Shown in pieces: positions 9,043 through 18,595 of a DNA stretch of 64,000 bases. Below the pieces are notes generated by a model. It saw only the letters and a program-made list of their open reading frames with translations, was not told the DNA's origin and searched no databases. A program made the position numbers and the translations under genes. This DNA comes from Acidimicrobiales bacterium (lineage in GTDB: Bacteria > Actinomycetota > Acidimicrobiia > Acidimicrobiales > DATDAH01): contig JAEUJM010000043.1 in assembly GCA_016794585.1 (NCBI GenBank), positions 1 through 64,000 of the forward strand, in the 5' to 3' direction. How positions within the stretch are numbered: position 1 is the stretch's first letter; every line of letters begins with the position of its first letter.

Positions 9043-10415
9043 GACCGCAGGGCGGCCTGCACCTCGTCGGCCAACGAGGTGAGGTCGCCGGCGCCCAGGG
9101 TCAGGCAGAGGTCGCCCGGGCGCAGCACGGAGCGGAGGTAGGGCACGAGGTCGGGCCGCTTCGGCAGGTAGGCGAGGGCGCGCCACGGGTCGGCCTCGAG
9201 CACCGCGTTGACGATGAGCTTTCCCGAGACGCCGGGCCGGGGCGCCTCGCCGGCGGGATAGATGTCGGTGACGACCAGCAGGTCGGCGTCGCCGAACGCG
9301 TCACCGAAGTCCTGCCACAGGTCGGAGATGCGGCTGAAGCGGTGGGGCTGGAAGACACAGACCACCCGACCCCAGGTGCCCTCCGAGGCGGCCTCGAGCG
9401 CGGCCGAGACCTCGGTGGGCAGGTGGGCGTAGTCGTCGACGAAGGTGATGCCGTCGACCTCACCACGGAACTCGAACCGGCGGGCGACCCCCGCGAAGCG
9501 CTCGAGCGCAGCGCGACAGGCCTCGAAGGACGCTCCCAGCTCGAGCCCCGTCACCAACGCCGCGGTCGCGTTCAGTGCGTTGTGGCGGCCGGGCACCGGC
9601 AGGTGCAGCCGCCCGAGGTCGACCCCTCGACGGTGCAGCGAGAACGTGGTGCCGTTGCGCTCGACGACGGGATCCACGAGCCGGTAGTCGGCGTCGTCGG
9701 CCTCGCCGTAGGACACGGCACCGACCTCGCGACCCACTCGAGCGGCGACCTCGTCGTCGGCGCACACGATCCGGGGTCCAGCCGCCTCGGCCAGGAACCG
9801 GCCGAAGGCGGCGAGGAGGCCGTCGTAGCTGCCGTAGTGCTCGAGGTGGTCCGGCTCGATGTTGGTGACCAGGGCGACCTCGGCCCCGAGCTCGAGGAAC
9901 GTGCCGTCGCTCTCGTCGGCCTCGACCACGAACCACTCCCCCGAGTCCCACACCGCGCCGGTACCGATCTCGTTGACGTCACCGCCGATGATGAACGACG
10001 GGTGCAGGCCGGCTTCGACGAGCACGAGGGCGAGCATCGACGAGGTGGTGGTCTTGCCGTGCGTACCGGCCACGGCGATGGTGCGGCGGGTGCCGGCGAT
10101 GGCGGCGAGGGCGTCGGCCCGGCGCAGCACGGGGATGCCCCGCTCACGGGCGGCCACCACCTCGGGGTTGGTGGCGGGCACGGCGGTCGAGATGGTGACC
10201 GCATCCACCTCGCCCAGGTGCTCGGCGGTGTGGCCCACGGTGACGTCGAGGCCCCGGGCTCGGAGGCGCTCGAGCCCCGGTGAGGCCTTGAGGTCGCTCC
10301 CGCTCACCGTGTGGCCCATGTCGGCGAGGACGGTGGCGATGGCGCTCATGCCGGCGCCGCCCACCCCCACGACGTGTACCCGTCGGGGGCGGCCCAGATC
10401 CAGGCGGTCAGCCAC
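9039..10415 (-). CDS. murC: UDP-N-acetylmuramate-L-alanine ligase
   Basis: This enzyme adds L-Ala to UDP-MurNAc with ATP and is cytoplasmic. It is 458 residues from GTG 10413-10415, overlapping the murG end by eight bases. Motifs are the N-terminal Rossmann GVGGAGMSAIA, the ATP loop AGTHGKTTTSSML, the central EADESDGTFLEL and NIEPDHLEHYG, and the C-terminal-domain FVDDYAHLPTEV. Length and domain order are normal for MurC. Confidence 0.97.
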   Translation of the reverse strand: MADRLDLGRPRRVHVVGVGGAGMSAIATVLADMGHTVSGSDLKASPGLERLRARGLDVTVGHTAEHLGEVDAVTISTAVPATNPEVVAARERGIPVLRRADALAAIAGTRRTIAVAGTHGKTTTSSMLALVLVEAGLHPSFIIGGDVNEIGTGAVWDSGEWFVVEADESDGTFLELGAEVALVTNIEPDHLEHYGSYDGLLAAFGRFLAEAAGPRIVCADDEVAARVGREVGAVSYGEADDADYRLVDPVVERNGTTFSLHRRGVDLGRLHLPVPGRHNALNATAALVTGLELGASFEACRAALERFAGVARRFEFRGEVDGITFVDDYAHLPTEVSAALEAASEGTWGRVVCVFQPHRFSRISDLWQDFGDAFGDADLLVVTDIYPAGEAPRPGVSGKLIVNAVLEADPWRALAYLPKRPDLVPYLRSVLRPGDLCLTLGAGDLTSLADEVQAALRS

Positions 10416-11592
10416 GGGCGTGCTCCTCGACGAGTGCGGCCACGGCGTTGCCCGCCTCGCGGTTGGCCACCCCGCGAGCGGCCCCGCCCATTGCCTCGAG
10501 CCGGCCGTCCTCGGCGAGGAGGGCGTCGACCTCCCGGACGAGCCGCTCGGCGGTCAGCTCGGCGTCGGGCACCAGCACCGCGGCACCGGCGTCGACCAGG
10601 GCACGGGCGTTGGCGGTCTGGTGGTCCCCCGGCGCCCCGGGGAGGGGGACGAGGATCGCGGGCACCCCGATGGCCGCCAACTCGGCGACCGACGTGGCCC
10701 CGCTCCGGCAGAGGACGAGGTCGGCGGCGGCGAAGGCTCGGGGCATGTCGTCTTCGTAGCGGACGGGCACGTACGTCACCCCTTCGGTGACGGGCGCCGG
10801 AGCCTGCTCGGTGAGCACGGCCCAGTCCCGCTCGCCGATGACGTGGCGAACGGTGAGGTCCCGGCGAGGGAGCCACGCCGCCAGGGCACCGACCACCGCC
10901 TCGTTGATGCGCAGGCTGCCCAGCGAGCCCCCGAAGGCCAGCAACACCCGCTGGCCGTCGGCGATGTGCAGGGCGGACCGGGCCGCGTCGCGGTCCCGGG
11001 CACGGTCGACGGCGAGCACCTCGGGGCGCACGGGGTTGCCCGTGAGCACGGCCCGCGGCAGGGCGGTGCCGGGGAAGGAGACGGCGGCCACCTTGGCGAA
11101 GCGGGCCGTCAGCCGGTTGGCCAGACCCGGCACGGCGTTCTGCTCCGCGACGACGATCGGCACGCGCAGCACGACCGCGGCGAGGGCGCAGGGCACGCTG
11201 GCGTACCCACCCATGGCGACCACGACGGCGGGCCGATGGCGGGCCATCAGCAGGAAGGCCCGGACCAGGGCCCGCAGGAGGCCCCAGACGGCGCCCACGT
11301 TGGCGAGGGTCAGCCGGCGCTGGATGCCCCGACCGGGGAGCAGGGTCACGGCGAAGCCCGCGGCGGGCACGAGGCGCGCCTCGCTCCCCCGCTCGGACCC
11401 CACGAAGTGGAGGGTGGCGGGATCGTGACCGAGCTCGACCAGTGCCCGCGCGATGGCGATGCCGGGGAGGGTGTGGCCGGCCGTCCCCCCGCCGGCGATC
11501 ACGGCCCACGCCGTGCTCGTCGTCGGGGATTGCCCCGCGTTCGTGGTCGTCGCCGGGTCGGGCCCCGCGTCCTGGCTCACCGCTGCGCTCAC
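10408..11592 (-). CDS. murG: UDP-GlcNAc:lipid I N-acetylglucosaminyltransferase
   Basis: MurG converts lipid I to lipid II at the inner membrane face (GT28, GT-B fold). The N-terminal glycine loop GGGTAGHTLPGIAIARAL, MGGYASVP, EQNAVPGLANRL, the C-domain loop FGGSLGSLRINEAV and the donor-site PLPGAPGDHQTANA are all present. The start is not certain. GTG 11590-11592 is chosen because it lies just after the ftsW stop (19 bases); an in-frame ATG 16 codons upstream overlaps ftsW. An Ala/Thr/Ser-rich N-terminal extension of about 30 residues precedes the catalytic domain either way. Confidence 0.94.
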   Translation of the reverse strand: MSAAVSQDAGPDPATTTNAGQSPTTSTAWAVIAGGGTAGHTLPGIAIARALVELGHDPATLHFVGSERGSEARLVPAAGFAVTLLPGRGIQRRLTLANVGAVWGLLRALVRAFLLMARHRPAVVVAMGGYASVPCALAAVVLRVPIVVAEQNAVPGLANRLTARFAKVAAVSFPGTALPRAVLTGNPVRPEVLAVDRARDRDAARSALHIADGQRVLLAFGGSLGSLRINEAVVGALAAWLPRRDLTVRHVIGERDWAVLTEQAPAPVTEGVTYVPVRYEDDMPRAFAAADLVLCRSGATSVAELAAIGVPAILVPLPGAPGDHQTANARALVDAGAAVLVPDAELTAERLVREVDALLAEDGRLEAMGGAARGVANREAGNAVAALVEEHARG

Positions 11593-11611
11593 CTCATCGG
11601 GTGCCCCGCGC

Positions 11612-12808
11612 TCAGTCGGCGTGCGAGGCGATGTTGGCAAGGATGCCAGCTGCGACGAGGGTCACCACCAACGACGATCCGCCGAAGGAGACGAAGGGCA
11701 GGGGGACGCCGGTGATGGGCAGGACCGCCACGACCGCGCCGATGTTGATGAAGGCCTGTACGCCGAACCAGGTGGAGATGCCGGTGGCCACGAGGCGACC
11801 GAACGGGTCGGCGGTCTCGAGGGCGACGCGCACGCCGAAGTAGGTGAGGGCCACGAACGCCCCGATGACGACGGCGGCGCCCAACAGGCCCAGCTCCTCC
11901 GCGACGATGGCGAAGATGAAGTCGGTGTGGGCCTCGGGCAGGAACTCGTACTTCGCACGGCTGGCGCCGAGGCCGACGCCGAAGAGCCCGCCCGAGGCGA
12001 TCCCGACGAGGCTCTGGATGGTCTGGTAGCCGGTGTCGGAGGGGTCGGCCCACGGGTTGAGGAACGCGGTGACCCGGGCCCGGCGATAGCTGGCCTGGAG
12101 GGCCAGGAAGGTGGCGGCGCCGGCGCCGAGCAGGGCGATCCCGCCGAGGTGGTGGAGGCGGGCACCGTAGATGAACAGCATGGTGAGGACGATGGCGCCG
12201 AGGACGATGGTGGTGCCCAGGTTGGGCTGGAGCATCAGCAGCGCCGCCACCCCACCGAACACGACGAGGGTGGGTTTCAGGGTGAGGCTCGTCACCCGCG
12301 CCTTGCCCTCGCGCTCGCGGTCCGCCAGCAGCTTGGCCACGAAGAGCAGCACCGCCAGCTTGGCGAACTCGGACGGCTGGACCCGCAGGGCGCCGACGCC
12401 GATCCACCGGGACGCGCCGTTCACCTCCGCGCCCACGCCGGGCACGAGGACGAGCAGCAGGAGGCCGATGGAGCCGATGAGCATGGGCCCCGCCCAGTTC
12501 CGCCACCGCCGGTAGTGCACCCGGAAGGCGAGCACGAGGCCGAAGGTGCCGACCACGGCCCAGAGGGCCTGGCGCTTGAAGCTGTACCAGGTGGTCCCGT
12601 GCTCCTTGAGGTCGGTGACCGACGAGGCCGAGATGACCATCACCAGGCCGAACAGGGTGAGGAACCCGACGAGGCCGAGGATGGCCATGCACGTCCCCGT
12701 GGCCCGACCCGGGCGCAGACGGCCGGCGGGATGGCGGCGGCGCGTCTCGCTGAGATGGTCGCCCCGCTCGTCGAGCAGCTCGTCGGGGGTGCGGGTGGTG
12801 GTGGCCAA
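11612..12808 (-). CDS. ftsW: SEDS-family lipid II glycosyltransferase FtsW
   Basis: FtsW is the septal peptidoglycan polymerase, a polytopic membrane protein of the SEDS family. Start choice: a TTG at 12806-12808 with a perfect GGAGG seven bases upstream, 25 bases after the murD stop; this gives 398 residues. After a basic cytoplasmic tail (about 45 residues) come about ten transmembrane helices. Conserved SEDS stretches are NGASRWIGVGALRVQPSEFAK-like region at mid-protein, LLMLQPNLGTT, TGYQTIQSL, FLPEAHTDFIFAIVAEELG, and the C-terminal GVPLPFVSFGGSS. Confidence 0.96.
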   Translation of the reverse strand: MATTTRTPDELLDERGDHLSETRRRHPAGRLRPGRATGTCMAILGLVGFLTLFGLVMVISASSVTDLKEHGTTWYSFKRQALWAVVGTFGLVLAFRVHYRRWRNWAGPMLIGSIGLLLLVLVPGVGAEVNGASRWIGVGALRVQPSEFAKLAVLLFVAKLLADREREGKARVTSLTLKPTLVVFGGVAALLMLQPNLGTTIVLGAIVLTMLFIYGARLHHLGGIALLGAGAATFLALQASYRRARVTAFLNPWADPSDTGYQTIQSLVGIASGGLFGVGLGASRAKYEFLPEAHTDFIFAIVAEELGLLGAAVVIGAFVALTYFGVRVALETADPFGRLVATGISTWFGVQAFINIGAVVAVLPITGVPLPFVSFGGSSLVVTLVAAGILANIASHAD

Positions 12809-12833
12809 GGTGGGTCCTCCGGTGCTCGGCGAG

Positions 12834-14162
12834 TCAGACGGTCGGCGGGGACGGGGCGAGGGCGTGCACGGCACGGGCGAAGTCGTCGCCGCGCTCGCCG
12901 TAGGACGAGTACCAGTCGAACGACGCGCACCCCGGTGACAGCAGCACGGCGTCGCCGGGCTCGGCGAGCGCGGCGGCACGGCGGACGGCGTCGTCCATGG
13001 AGGTGGCGGTCTCGACGGGACGGCGGCCGGCGAAGGCAGCCTCGACGTCAGCGGCGGCGTCTCCGATGGCCACCACGGCGCGCACCCGCCCGAGGTCGGC
13101 GGCGAGCGGCGAGAGATCGATGCCCTTGTTGCGGCCCCCGGCGATCAGGACGACCGAGTCGAACGCGGCGAGGGCCGCCGCGACCGCGTGGGGGACGGTG
13201 GCCTTGGAGTCGTCGTAGAAGCGCACGCCCCCGCGCTCCGCCACCAGCTCGACCCGGTGGTGCATCCCGGCGAACCCGGTGAGGGTGGCACGCACCCCGT
13301 CGAGGGAGGCACCGGCGCCGAGCGCGGTGGCCGACGCGGCGAGGGCGTTGGCCACGTCGTGGGGGAAGGCGCGCCACAGAGCGTCGACCCCGACCAGCTC
13401 GATCCCTTCGTCCGTGACGAGGACGCCGCCGGCGACGTGGAAGCCGTGGTCGTCCCGGGTCGAGAAGGTGACCCGACGGGCCGGCCCGTGGTGGGCGGCG
13501 ACCACCGGATCGTCGGCGTTGGCCACGGCCAGGTCGTCCGGGCCCTGGTCGGCCCAGATGCGGGCCTTGGCGGCCTCGTACACCGCGAGCGAGGCGTGCA
13601 CGTCGAGGTGGTCCGGCGCGAAGTTGAGCCAGGTGGCCACCGCGGGCGCGAAGCGCTCGGTGTGGCCGAGACGGAACGACGACGCCTCGACCACGAAGAC
13701 ATCCGTGGCCGGATCGTCGATGGCGGTGACGAGGGGCACCTCGGTGTTGCCGGCGGCGACCGCCCGTCGACCGCTGCGCTCGAGCATCTCGGTCACCAGC
13801 ATCGTGACCGTGGTCTTGCCGTTGGTCCCCGTGATGGCGACGAGGGGGCGGTCGTCCCACGCCGCGGCGAGGTCGAACTCGCTGCGCACCGGGACACCGG
13901 CGCTGCGGGCGGCCCCGAAGACCGGGTGGGCCTCGGGCACTCCGGGGCTGGGCAGCACGGCCTCGGATCCCGCGACGAGTGCACCCAGCGCACCCTCGTC
14001 CGGCTCGGCGACCAGGTCGACGCCCAGCGCCGCCGCGAGGGCCCGCTTCTCGTCGGTCGGACGATCCTCCACCACCACCACGTCGTGCCCGCGGGACAGC
14101 AGCGCCCGCACCACGGCCTCGCCGGTCACGCCGAGGCCCACGACCAGCAGCGGGGCGCCCAT
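12834..14162 (-). CDS. murD: UDP-N-acetylmuramoylalanine-D-glutamate ligase
   Basis: This enzyme adds D-Glu to UDP-MurNAc-L-Ala. The ATG at 14160-14162 shares one base with the mraY TGA (TGATG), giving 442 residues. Motifs are the N-terminal Rossmann VVGLGVTGEAVVRALL, the ATP loop AITGTNGKTTVTML, LNFAPDHLDVH, FYDDSKATVPHAVAAALA and the C-terminal LLSPGCASFDWYSSYGERG. Upstream in-frame sequence belongs to mraY read in another frame. Confidence 0.97.
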   Translation of the reverse strand: MGAPLLVVGLGVTGEAVVRALLSRGHDVVVVEDRPTDEKRALAAALGVDLVAEPDEGALGALVAGSEAVLPSPGVPEAHPVFGAARSAGVPVRSEFDLAAAWDDRPLVAITGTNGKTTVTMLVTEMLERSGRRAVAAGNTEVPLVTAIDDPATDVFVVEASSFRLGHTERFAPAVATWLNFAPDHLDVHASLAVYEAAKARIWADQGPDDLAVANADDPVVAAHHGPARRVTFSTRDDHGFHVAGGVLVTDEGIELVGVDALWRAFPHDVANALAASATALGAGASLDGVRATLTGFAGMHHRVELVAERGGVRFYDDSKATVPHAVAAALAAFDSVVLIAGGRNKGIDLSPLAADLGRVRAVVAIGDAAADVEAAFAGRRPVETATSMDDAVRRAAALAEPGDAVLLSPGCASFDWYSSYGERGDDFARAVHALAPSPPTV

Positions 14163-15199
14163 CAGTCGATGGCCCCCGTGCTGATGAAGTCGGCGTAGAA
14201 GAAACCCAGGGCCACGGCGGTGAGCAGGCCGGCGATGATCCAGAAGCGGATGATGACCGTGGTCTCCGGCCAGCCGCCGAGCTCGAAGTGGTGGTGGATG
14301 GGGGCCATGCGGAAGATCCGGCGGCCGCCGAAGAGGCGGAAGGCCGTGACCTGGAGGATGACCGAGAGCGTCTCCATGACGAACAGGCCCCCGATGACCA
14401 CGAGCAGCAGCGCGGTGCTGGTGGTGAGGGCGAGGCCCGCGAGGCCGGCGCCGATGGCCAGGGAACCCGTGTCCCCCATGAAGATCCGGGCCGGGGCCGC
14501 GTTCCACCACAGGAACCCGGTACAGGCGCCGGTCATGGCGGCGGCCACCACGGCGAGGTCGAGCGCGTGCTCCACGTCGTAGGTGGCGGGGTGGCGGAAC
14601 GCCCAGAAGCCGATGATGGTGAAGGCCATGAAGGCGAAGACCGCTGAGCCACCGGCGAGGCCGTCGAGGCCGTCGGTGAGGTTCACCGCGTTGGCGCTGC
14701 CCAGGATCAACAGCACCGCGAAGACGACCCACCCCACGGTTCCGAGGTCGATGTCGAACTGGCCGACCCGGCTGATCGAGAGCTCCGTGTGCACGGGCGT
14801 GTGCACCAGGGTGAGCACCGCGAAGCCCACCGCGACGATGAGCAGGCCGATGATCTTCGCCCGCTTGTTCAGGCCGAGGTTCCGCTCCCGGGACACCTTG
14901 AGGTAGTCGTCGATGAGCCCGACGAGGCCCGCGCCGACGATGGCGGCCATCACCAGGAGTCCCGAGCGGGTGATGATCCGGCTGCTGGAGATGTCGCTGA
15001 TCACGTAGCCCGAGACCGCGCCGATGACGATGGCCAGACCACCCATCGTCGGGGTGCCCGCCTTCGTGATGTGCCCCTGGGGCCCGTCCTCGCGGATGGG
15101 CTGGCCGATGTGGGCGTTGGTGAGCCAGGTGATGAGCAGGCGGGTGAACACGAGCGACACCACCAGGCCGATGCCGCCGGCGACGAGGAGGGTCTTCAC
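14162..15199 (-). CDS. mraY: Phospho-MurNAc-pentapeptide translocase
   Basis: MraY transfers phospho-MurNAc-pentapeptide to undecaprenyl phosphate to make lipid I. The GTG start at 15197-15199 overlaps the murE stop (GTGA), giving 345 residues with about ten transmembrane helices. Characteristic cytoplasmic loops are present: GHITKAGTPTMGGLAI, GLIDDYLKVSRERNLGL, NAVNLTDGLDGLAGG, FMGDTGSLAIG and the HHH motif MAPIHHHFELGGWPE. murE joins it directly, with no murF between. Confidence 0.97.
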   Translation of the reverse strand: MKTLLVAGGIGLVVSLVFTRLLITWLTNAHIGQPIREDGPQGHITKAGTPTMGGLAIVIGAVSGYVISDISSSRIITRSGLLVMAAIVGAGLVGLIDDYLKVSRERNLGLNKRAKIIGLLIVAVGFAVLTLVHTPVHTELSISRVGQFDIDLGTVGWVVFAVLLILGSANAVNLTDGLDGLAGGSAVFAFMAFTIIGFWAFRHPATYDVEHALDLAVVAAAMTGACTGFLWWNAAPARIFMGDTGSLAIGAGLAGLALTTSTALLLVVIGGLFVMETLSVILQVTAFRLFGGRRIFRMAPIHHHFELGGWPETTVIIRFWIIAGLLTAVALGFFYADFISTGAID

Positions 15200-16608
15200 G
15201 ACAGCAGCTCCCGGGCCACGACGCGATCGTCGAACGGGAGCGTCGTCTCCCCGATGGTCTGGGTGGTCTCGTGGCCCTTGCCCGCGATCACCACGAGGTC
15301 ACCGGGATCGGCCGTCTCGAGGGCCATGGCGATGGCCCGGCGCCGGTCGGGCTCCACGAGGAGCGTGCGGTCGTCGTCGAATCCTGATCTCACCTCGGAG
15401 ATGATGGTCGCTGGGTCCTCGCTGCGGGGGTTATCCGACGTGAGGACGACCTGGTCGGCCAGGCGACCGGCGACCTCCCCCATCAGGGGCCGCTTGGCCG
15501 TGTCGCGGTCACCGCCGCAGCCGAACACCAGCAGGAGGCGTCCCTCCCCCACCAGCTCGCGGGCGGTGTCGAGCAGGCGCTCGAGGCCGTCGGGGGTGTG
15601 GGCGTAGTCGACCACGACGCCGAAGTCCTGCCCTGCGTCGACCGCCTCGAACCGGCCGGGCACCGGCCCGGCGGTGGCGAGCCCTTCGGCCGCCACCGCC
15701 GGTTCGATGCCCAGGGTGATCGCGGTCTCGGCGGCGGCGAGGGCGTTGGCCACGTTGAAGCGGCCGCCGAGGGGGACGGTGACGTGCTGGTCGCGCCAGC
15801 GGAAGCGGCTCGACGTGTGGCCCACCTCGAGGTCGTCGACCTCGTCCAGGCTGAAGCCCCGGGTGGGGATGATGGCCGCGTCCCGGAGCAGCCGACCCCG
15901 CGGGTCGTCGACGTTGACGACTGCGGCGTCGGCCAGCTCGGGGGTGAACAGACGGGCCTTGGCCTGGAAGTACTCCTCCATGGTGGCGTGGAAGTCCAGG
16001 TGCTCGGCGCTGAGGTTGGTGAACACGGCCGCCCGGAAGCGGGTGCCGTCGACCCGGTGCAGGGCGAGGGCGTGCGAGGAGACCTCCATGGCGACCGCTT
16101 CGACCCCCGCGGCGAGGAAGTCGGCGAAGCGTCGCTGGAGCTCGGGCGCCTCGGGCGTGGTCCGGGCCCCGGTGAGGGTCCCGATGACCTCGGCCCGACG
16201 CCCGGCGTGCTCGAGGATCGACGAGAGCAGGTGGACCGTGGTGGTCTTGCCGTTCGTCCCCGTCACCCCGATCACGACGAGGTGCTCGGACGGGTTGCCG
16301 TGCACCGCGGCGGCGGCCGGGCCCATGGCCGCGCGGGCGTCGGGCACCACCACCTGCGGGATCGGCAGGTCGAGCCGGCGCTCGCAGAGCAGGGCCACCG
16401 CACCGGCTCCCACGGCGGCGGCGGCGTGGTCGTGACCGTCGGCGTGCTCCCCCCGCACGCAGCAGAAGAGGTCGCCAGGGGCCACGGCCCGGCTGTCGTG
16501 GGCCACGCCGGTCACGTCCACCTCGCCGTCACCGTCGCCGGCGCCGACGAGGCGAGCGCCGTCGAGGATGGCGCCGTTCAGGAGAGTGGTCAGGCGGGCG
16601 AGTTCCAC
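15196..16608 (-). CDS. murE: UDP-MurNAc-tripeptide synthetase (meso-diaminopimelate-adding type)
   Basis: This ligase adds the third stem-peptide residue. The start is GTG 16606-16608, one base after the ftsI stop, giving 470 residues. Motifs are the ATP loop GVTGTNGKTTTVHLL, MEVSSHALALHRVDG with the carbamylated-lysine region, NLSAEHLDFHATMEEYFQAKARLF, VVDYAHTPDGLERLL, and SDNPRSEDPATI. The DNPR form of the last motif is the classical signature of enzymes that use meso-diaminopimelate, so the wall is predicted to be DAP-type. It overlaps mraY at the 3' end. Confidence 0.96.
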   Translation of the reverse strand: MELARLTTLLNGAILDGARLVGAGDGDGEVDVTGVAHDSRAVAPGDLFCCVRGEHADGHDHAAAAVGAGAVALLCERRLDLPIPQVVVPDARAAMGPAAAAVHGNPSEHLVVIGVTGTNGKTTTVHLLSSILEHAGRRAEVIGTLTGARTTPEAPELQRRFADFLAAGVEAVAMEVSSHALALHRVDGTRFRAAVFTNLSAEHLDFHATMEEYFQAKARLFTPELADAAVVNVDDPRGRLLRDAAIIPTRGFSLDEVDDLEVGHTSSRFRWRDQHVTVPLGGRFNVANALAAAETAITLGIEPAVAAEGLATAGPVPGRFEAVDAGQDFGVVVDYAHTPDGLERLLDTARELVGEGRLLLVFGCGGDRDTAKRPLMGEVAGRLADQVVLTSDNPRSEDPATIISEVRSGFDDDRTLLVEPDRRRAIAMALETADPGDLVVIAGKGHETTQTIGETTLPFDDRVVARELLS

Positions 16609-16609
16609 G

Positions 16610-18595
16610 TCACGGCACGGGCGTCCCGAGGCCGTCCTGGCTCGGGTCGACGGCGGCAGAGGGCAGGGAGACGGGCGCGAGCTGCGCCGGCGGGGCGATG
16701 CCGTAGCGGGCGAGCGCGTACTGGCCGAGCTGTGCGAACACCGGCGCCGACACCTCACCGCCGTAGATCGAGGACGTCGGCTCGTCGAGCACGACGATCA
16801 TCGAGAGCTCGGGGTCCTCGGCGGGGACGAACCCGGCGAAGGTGGCGACGTAGTGGTAGTTGCCCGCGGCGTCCTCGTAGCCACCGGTGTCCTGCGGCTT
16901 GCGGGCGGTCCCGGTCTTGCCGGCCACGTGGTAGCCGGGGATGGCCGCCGACGTACCGGTGCCGGTGTCGACCACCGACATCATCATCGTGCTCAGCTGG
17001 CGGGCCGTGCTGGTGGAGATGACCCGGTGGGGCTCGGGTGCGTCGATCCCCTGTCGGGCGCCGTCCTCGGCCACGCGGGCGAGGACCAGGCGAGGCGGCA
17101 CGTACACGCCGTCGTTGGCGACCACGTTGAAGGCGCTCATCATCTGGAGCGCGGTGACGGAGATGCCTTGGCCGATGGGGATGCTGCCGATGGACGTGCC
17201 CGACCACTCGTCGAGCGGAAGGGTGATGCCGGCGGCCTCGTTGGGGAACCCCAGCGCGGTCGGCTGGCCGAAGCCGAAGCGGCGCATGTACTCGTCGAGC
17301 CGCTCGGCCCCCAGCTCCTGGGCGACCATGATCGTCCCGACGTTGGACGACTGGGTGAGGATGTCGTTGACGCTCCAGTTGACCAGCGGGTGCGGGTCGT
17401 GGTCGGTGAAGAGGTGGTCGGCGACCTGGAGGCCGTCGGGGACCATGAAGCGGGTGGCGGGCTCGACCACACCCTCCTCGATGGCCGCCGCCATCGTCAC
17501 CACCTTGTTGACCGACCCGGGCTCGAACATGGCGGTGACGGCGCGGTTGTTGCTGCTGGGCACCGCGGGGCCACGGCTGCCGTCGTCGTTCTGGGTGGCT
17601 TCGACGTTGGCCATGGCCAGCACCTCACCGGTGCCGACCCGGCTCACGACGGCGATGCCCCCGAGGGCACCGGTGGCGTCGACCTGCTCGGCGAGGACCC
17701 GCTCCGCCTCGAACTGCATGCCCCGGTCGAGCGTGAGCACGAGGCTGTCGCCCTGCTGCGCGGGCGTGAGGTGGCGGTCGCCGGAAGAGATGGTGTCGCC
17801 GTCGGGCGCCCGCTCGACGGTCAGCTCGCCGGGAGTGCCGGTGAGGGCGTCCTCGTACTGCTGCTCGACGCCCGAGAGCCCGGTGTTGTCGACCCCGACG
17901 GTGCCGATGACCGAGCGGGCGAGGTCACCCGAGGGCTCGAAGCGGGCGGGCTCGTCCATGAGGTGCACGCCCTCGATGGCGAGCTCGTCCACGGCCTCAC
18001 CCAGCTCGTCGGGCTGTTGGCGGACGAGGTACACGAACTCGCTGTCGTCGCTCAGCTTCTCGATCAGCTCGTTCTGGTCCATGGCCAGCACCGGGGCCAG
18101 GTGCGCGGCGGCCGCCACGGGGTCGGCGATCTCCTGGGGGTTGGCGTACACCGTGGTCTGGTTGACGCTGAGGGCGAGGTCCTCCCCGTTGCGGTCGAGG
18201 ATCGACCCGCGGGCCGCGGGGAGGTCGATGGAGCGGACCCGCTGCTGCTCGCCGAAGGCCACGTAGCGCTCGGGGCTCACGGTCTGGAGCTCGGCGACGC
18301 GCACGAGCAGCAGGCTGAACAGGAAGAGGACGAACACCAGCAGCCCGAGGAGGCGCCGGCGCGGGTGCGGGCCCCGACCGGTGCGGTGCCGGGCGGGCTG
18401 ACGCCGGCCGTGGCGCTCGGGCTGCGGCTCGCTCGTCGCTCGCGGCGGGCGCGGTGACCGCGACGCGGCGGCGCCCCCGGTCGGGCGGGACCGGGGGCTC
18501 TCCGTGCGCTCGGCCGTGCGGCCGGTGCGGCCAGGGGCCCGGGCGGGACGGGCGGGACGGGACGGGGGGCGGCCGCGGCCGCCGGCCGCGCTCAT
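16610..18595 (-). CDS. ftsI: Septal peptidoglycan transpeptidase (class B PBP, FtsI/PBP3 type)
   Basis: This penicillin-binding transpeptidase crosslinks septal peptidoglycan. The ATG at 18593-18595 overlaps the ftsL stop (ATGA), giving 661 residues. An Arg/Pro/Gly-rich cytoplasmic tail (1 to about 80) is followed by one transmembrane helix (LLGLLVFVLFLFSLLLVRVAE). The non-catalytic domain opens with LPAARGSILDRNGEDLALS. The catalytic motifs are SxxK at S361 (PGSVNK), SSN (LTQSSNVGT) and KTG at K560 (VAGKTGTARKP). The frame is open upstream through ftsL, but that part is not coding in this frame. Confidence 0.96.
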   Translation of the reverse strand: MSAAGGRGRPPSRPARPARAPGRTGRTAERTESPRSRPTGGAAASRSPRPPRATSEPQPERHGRRQPARHRTGRGPHPRRRLLGLLVFVLFLFSLLLVRVAELQTVSPERYVAFGEQQRVRSIDLPAARGSILDRNGEDLALSVNQTTVYANPQEIADPVAAAAHLAPVLAMDQNELIEKLSDDSEFVYLVRQQPDELGEAVDELAIEGVHLMDEPARFEPSGDLARSVIGTVGVDNTGLSGVEQQYEDALTGTPGELTVERAPDGDTISSGDRHLTPAQQGDSLVLTLDRGMQFEAERVLAEQVDATGALGGIAVVSRVGTGEVLAMANVEATQNDDGSRGPAVPSSNNRAVTAMFEPGSVNKVVTMAAAIEEGVVEPATRFMVPDGLQVADHLFTDHDPHPLVNWSVNDILTQSSNVGTIMVAQELGAERLDEYMRRFGFGQPTALGFPNEAAGITLPLDEWSGTSIGSIPIGQGISVTALQMMSAFNVVANDGVYVPPRLVLARVAEDGARQGIDAPEPHRVISTSTARQLSTMMMSVVDTGTGTSAAIPGYHVAGKTGTARKPQDTGGYEDAAGNYHYVATFAGFVPAEDPELSMIVVLDEPTSSIYGGEVSAPVFAQLGQYALARYGIAPPAQLAPVSLPSAAVDPSQDGLGTPVP

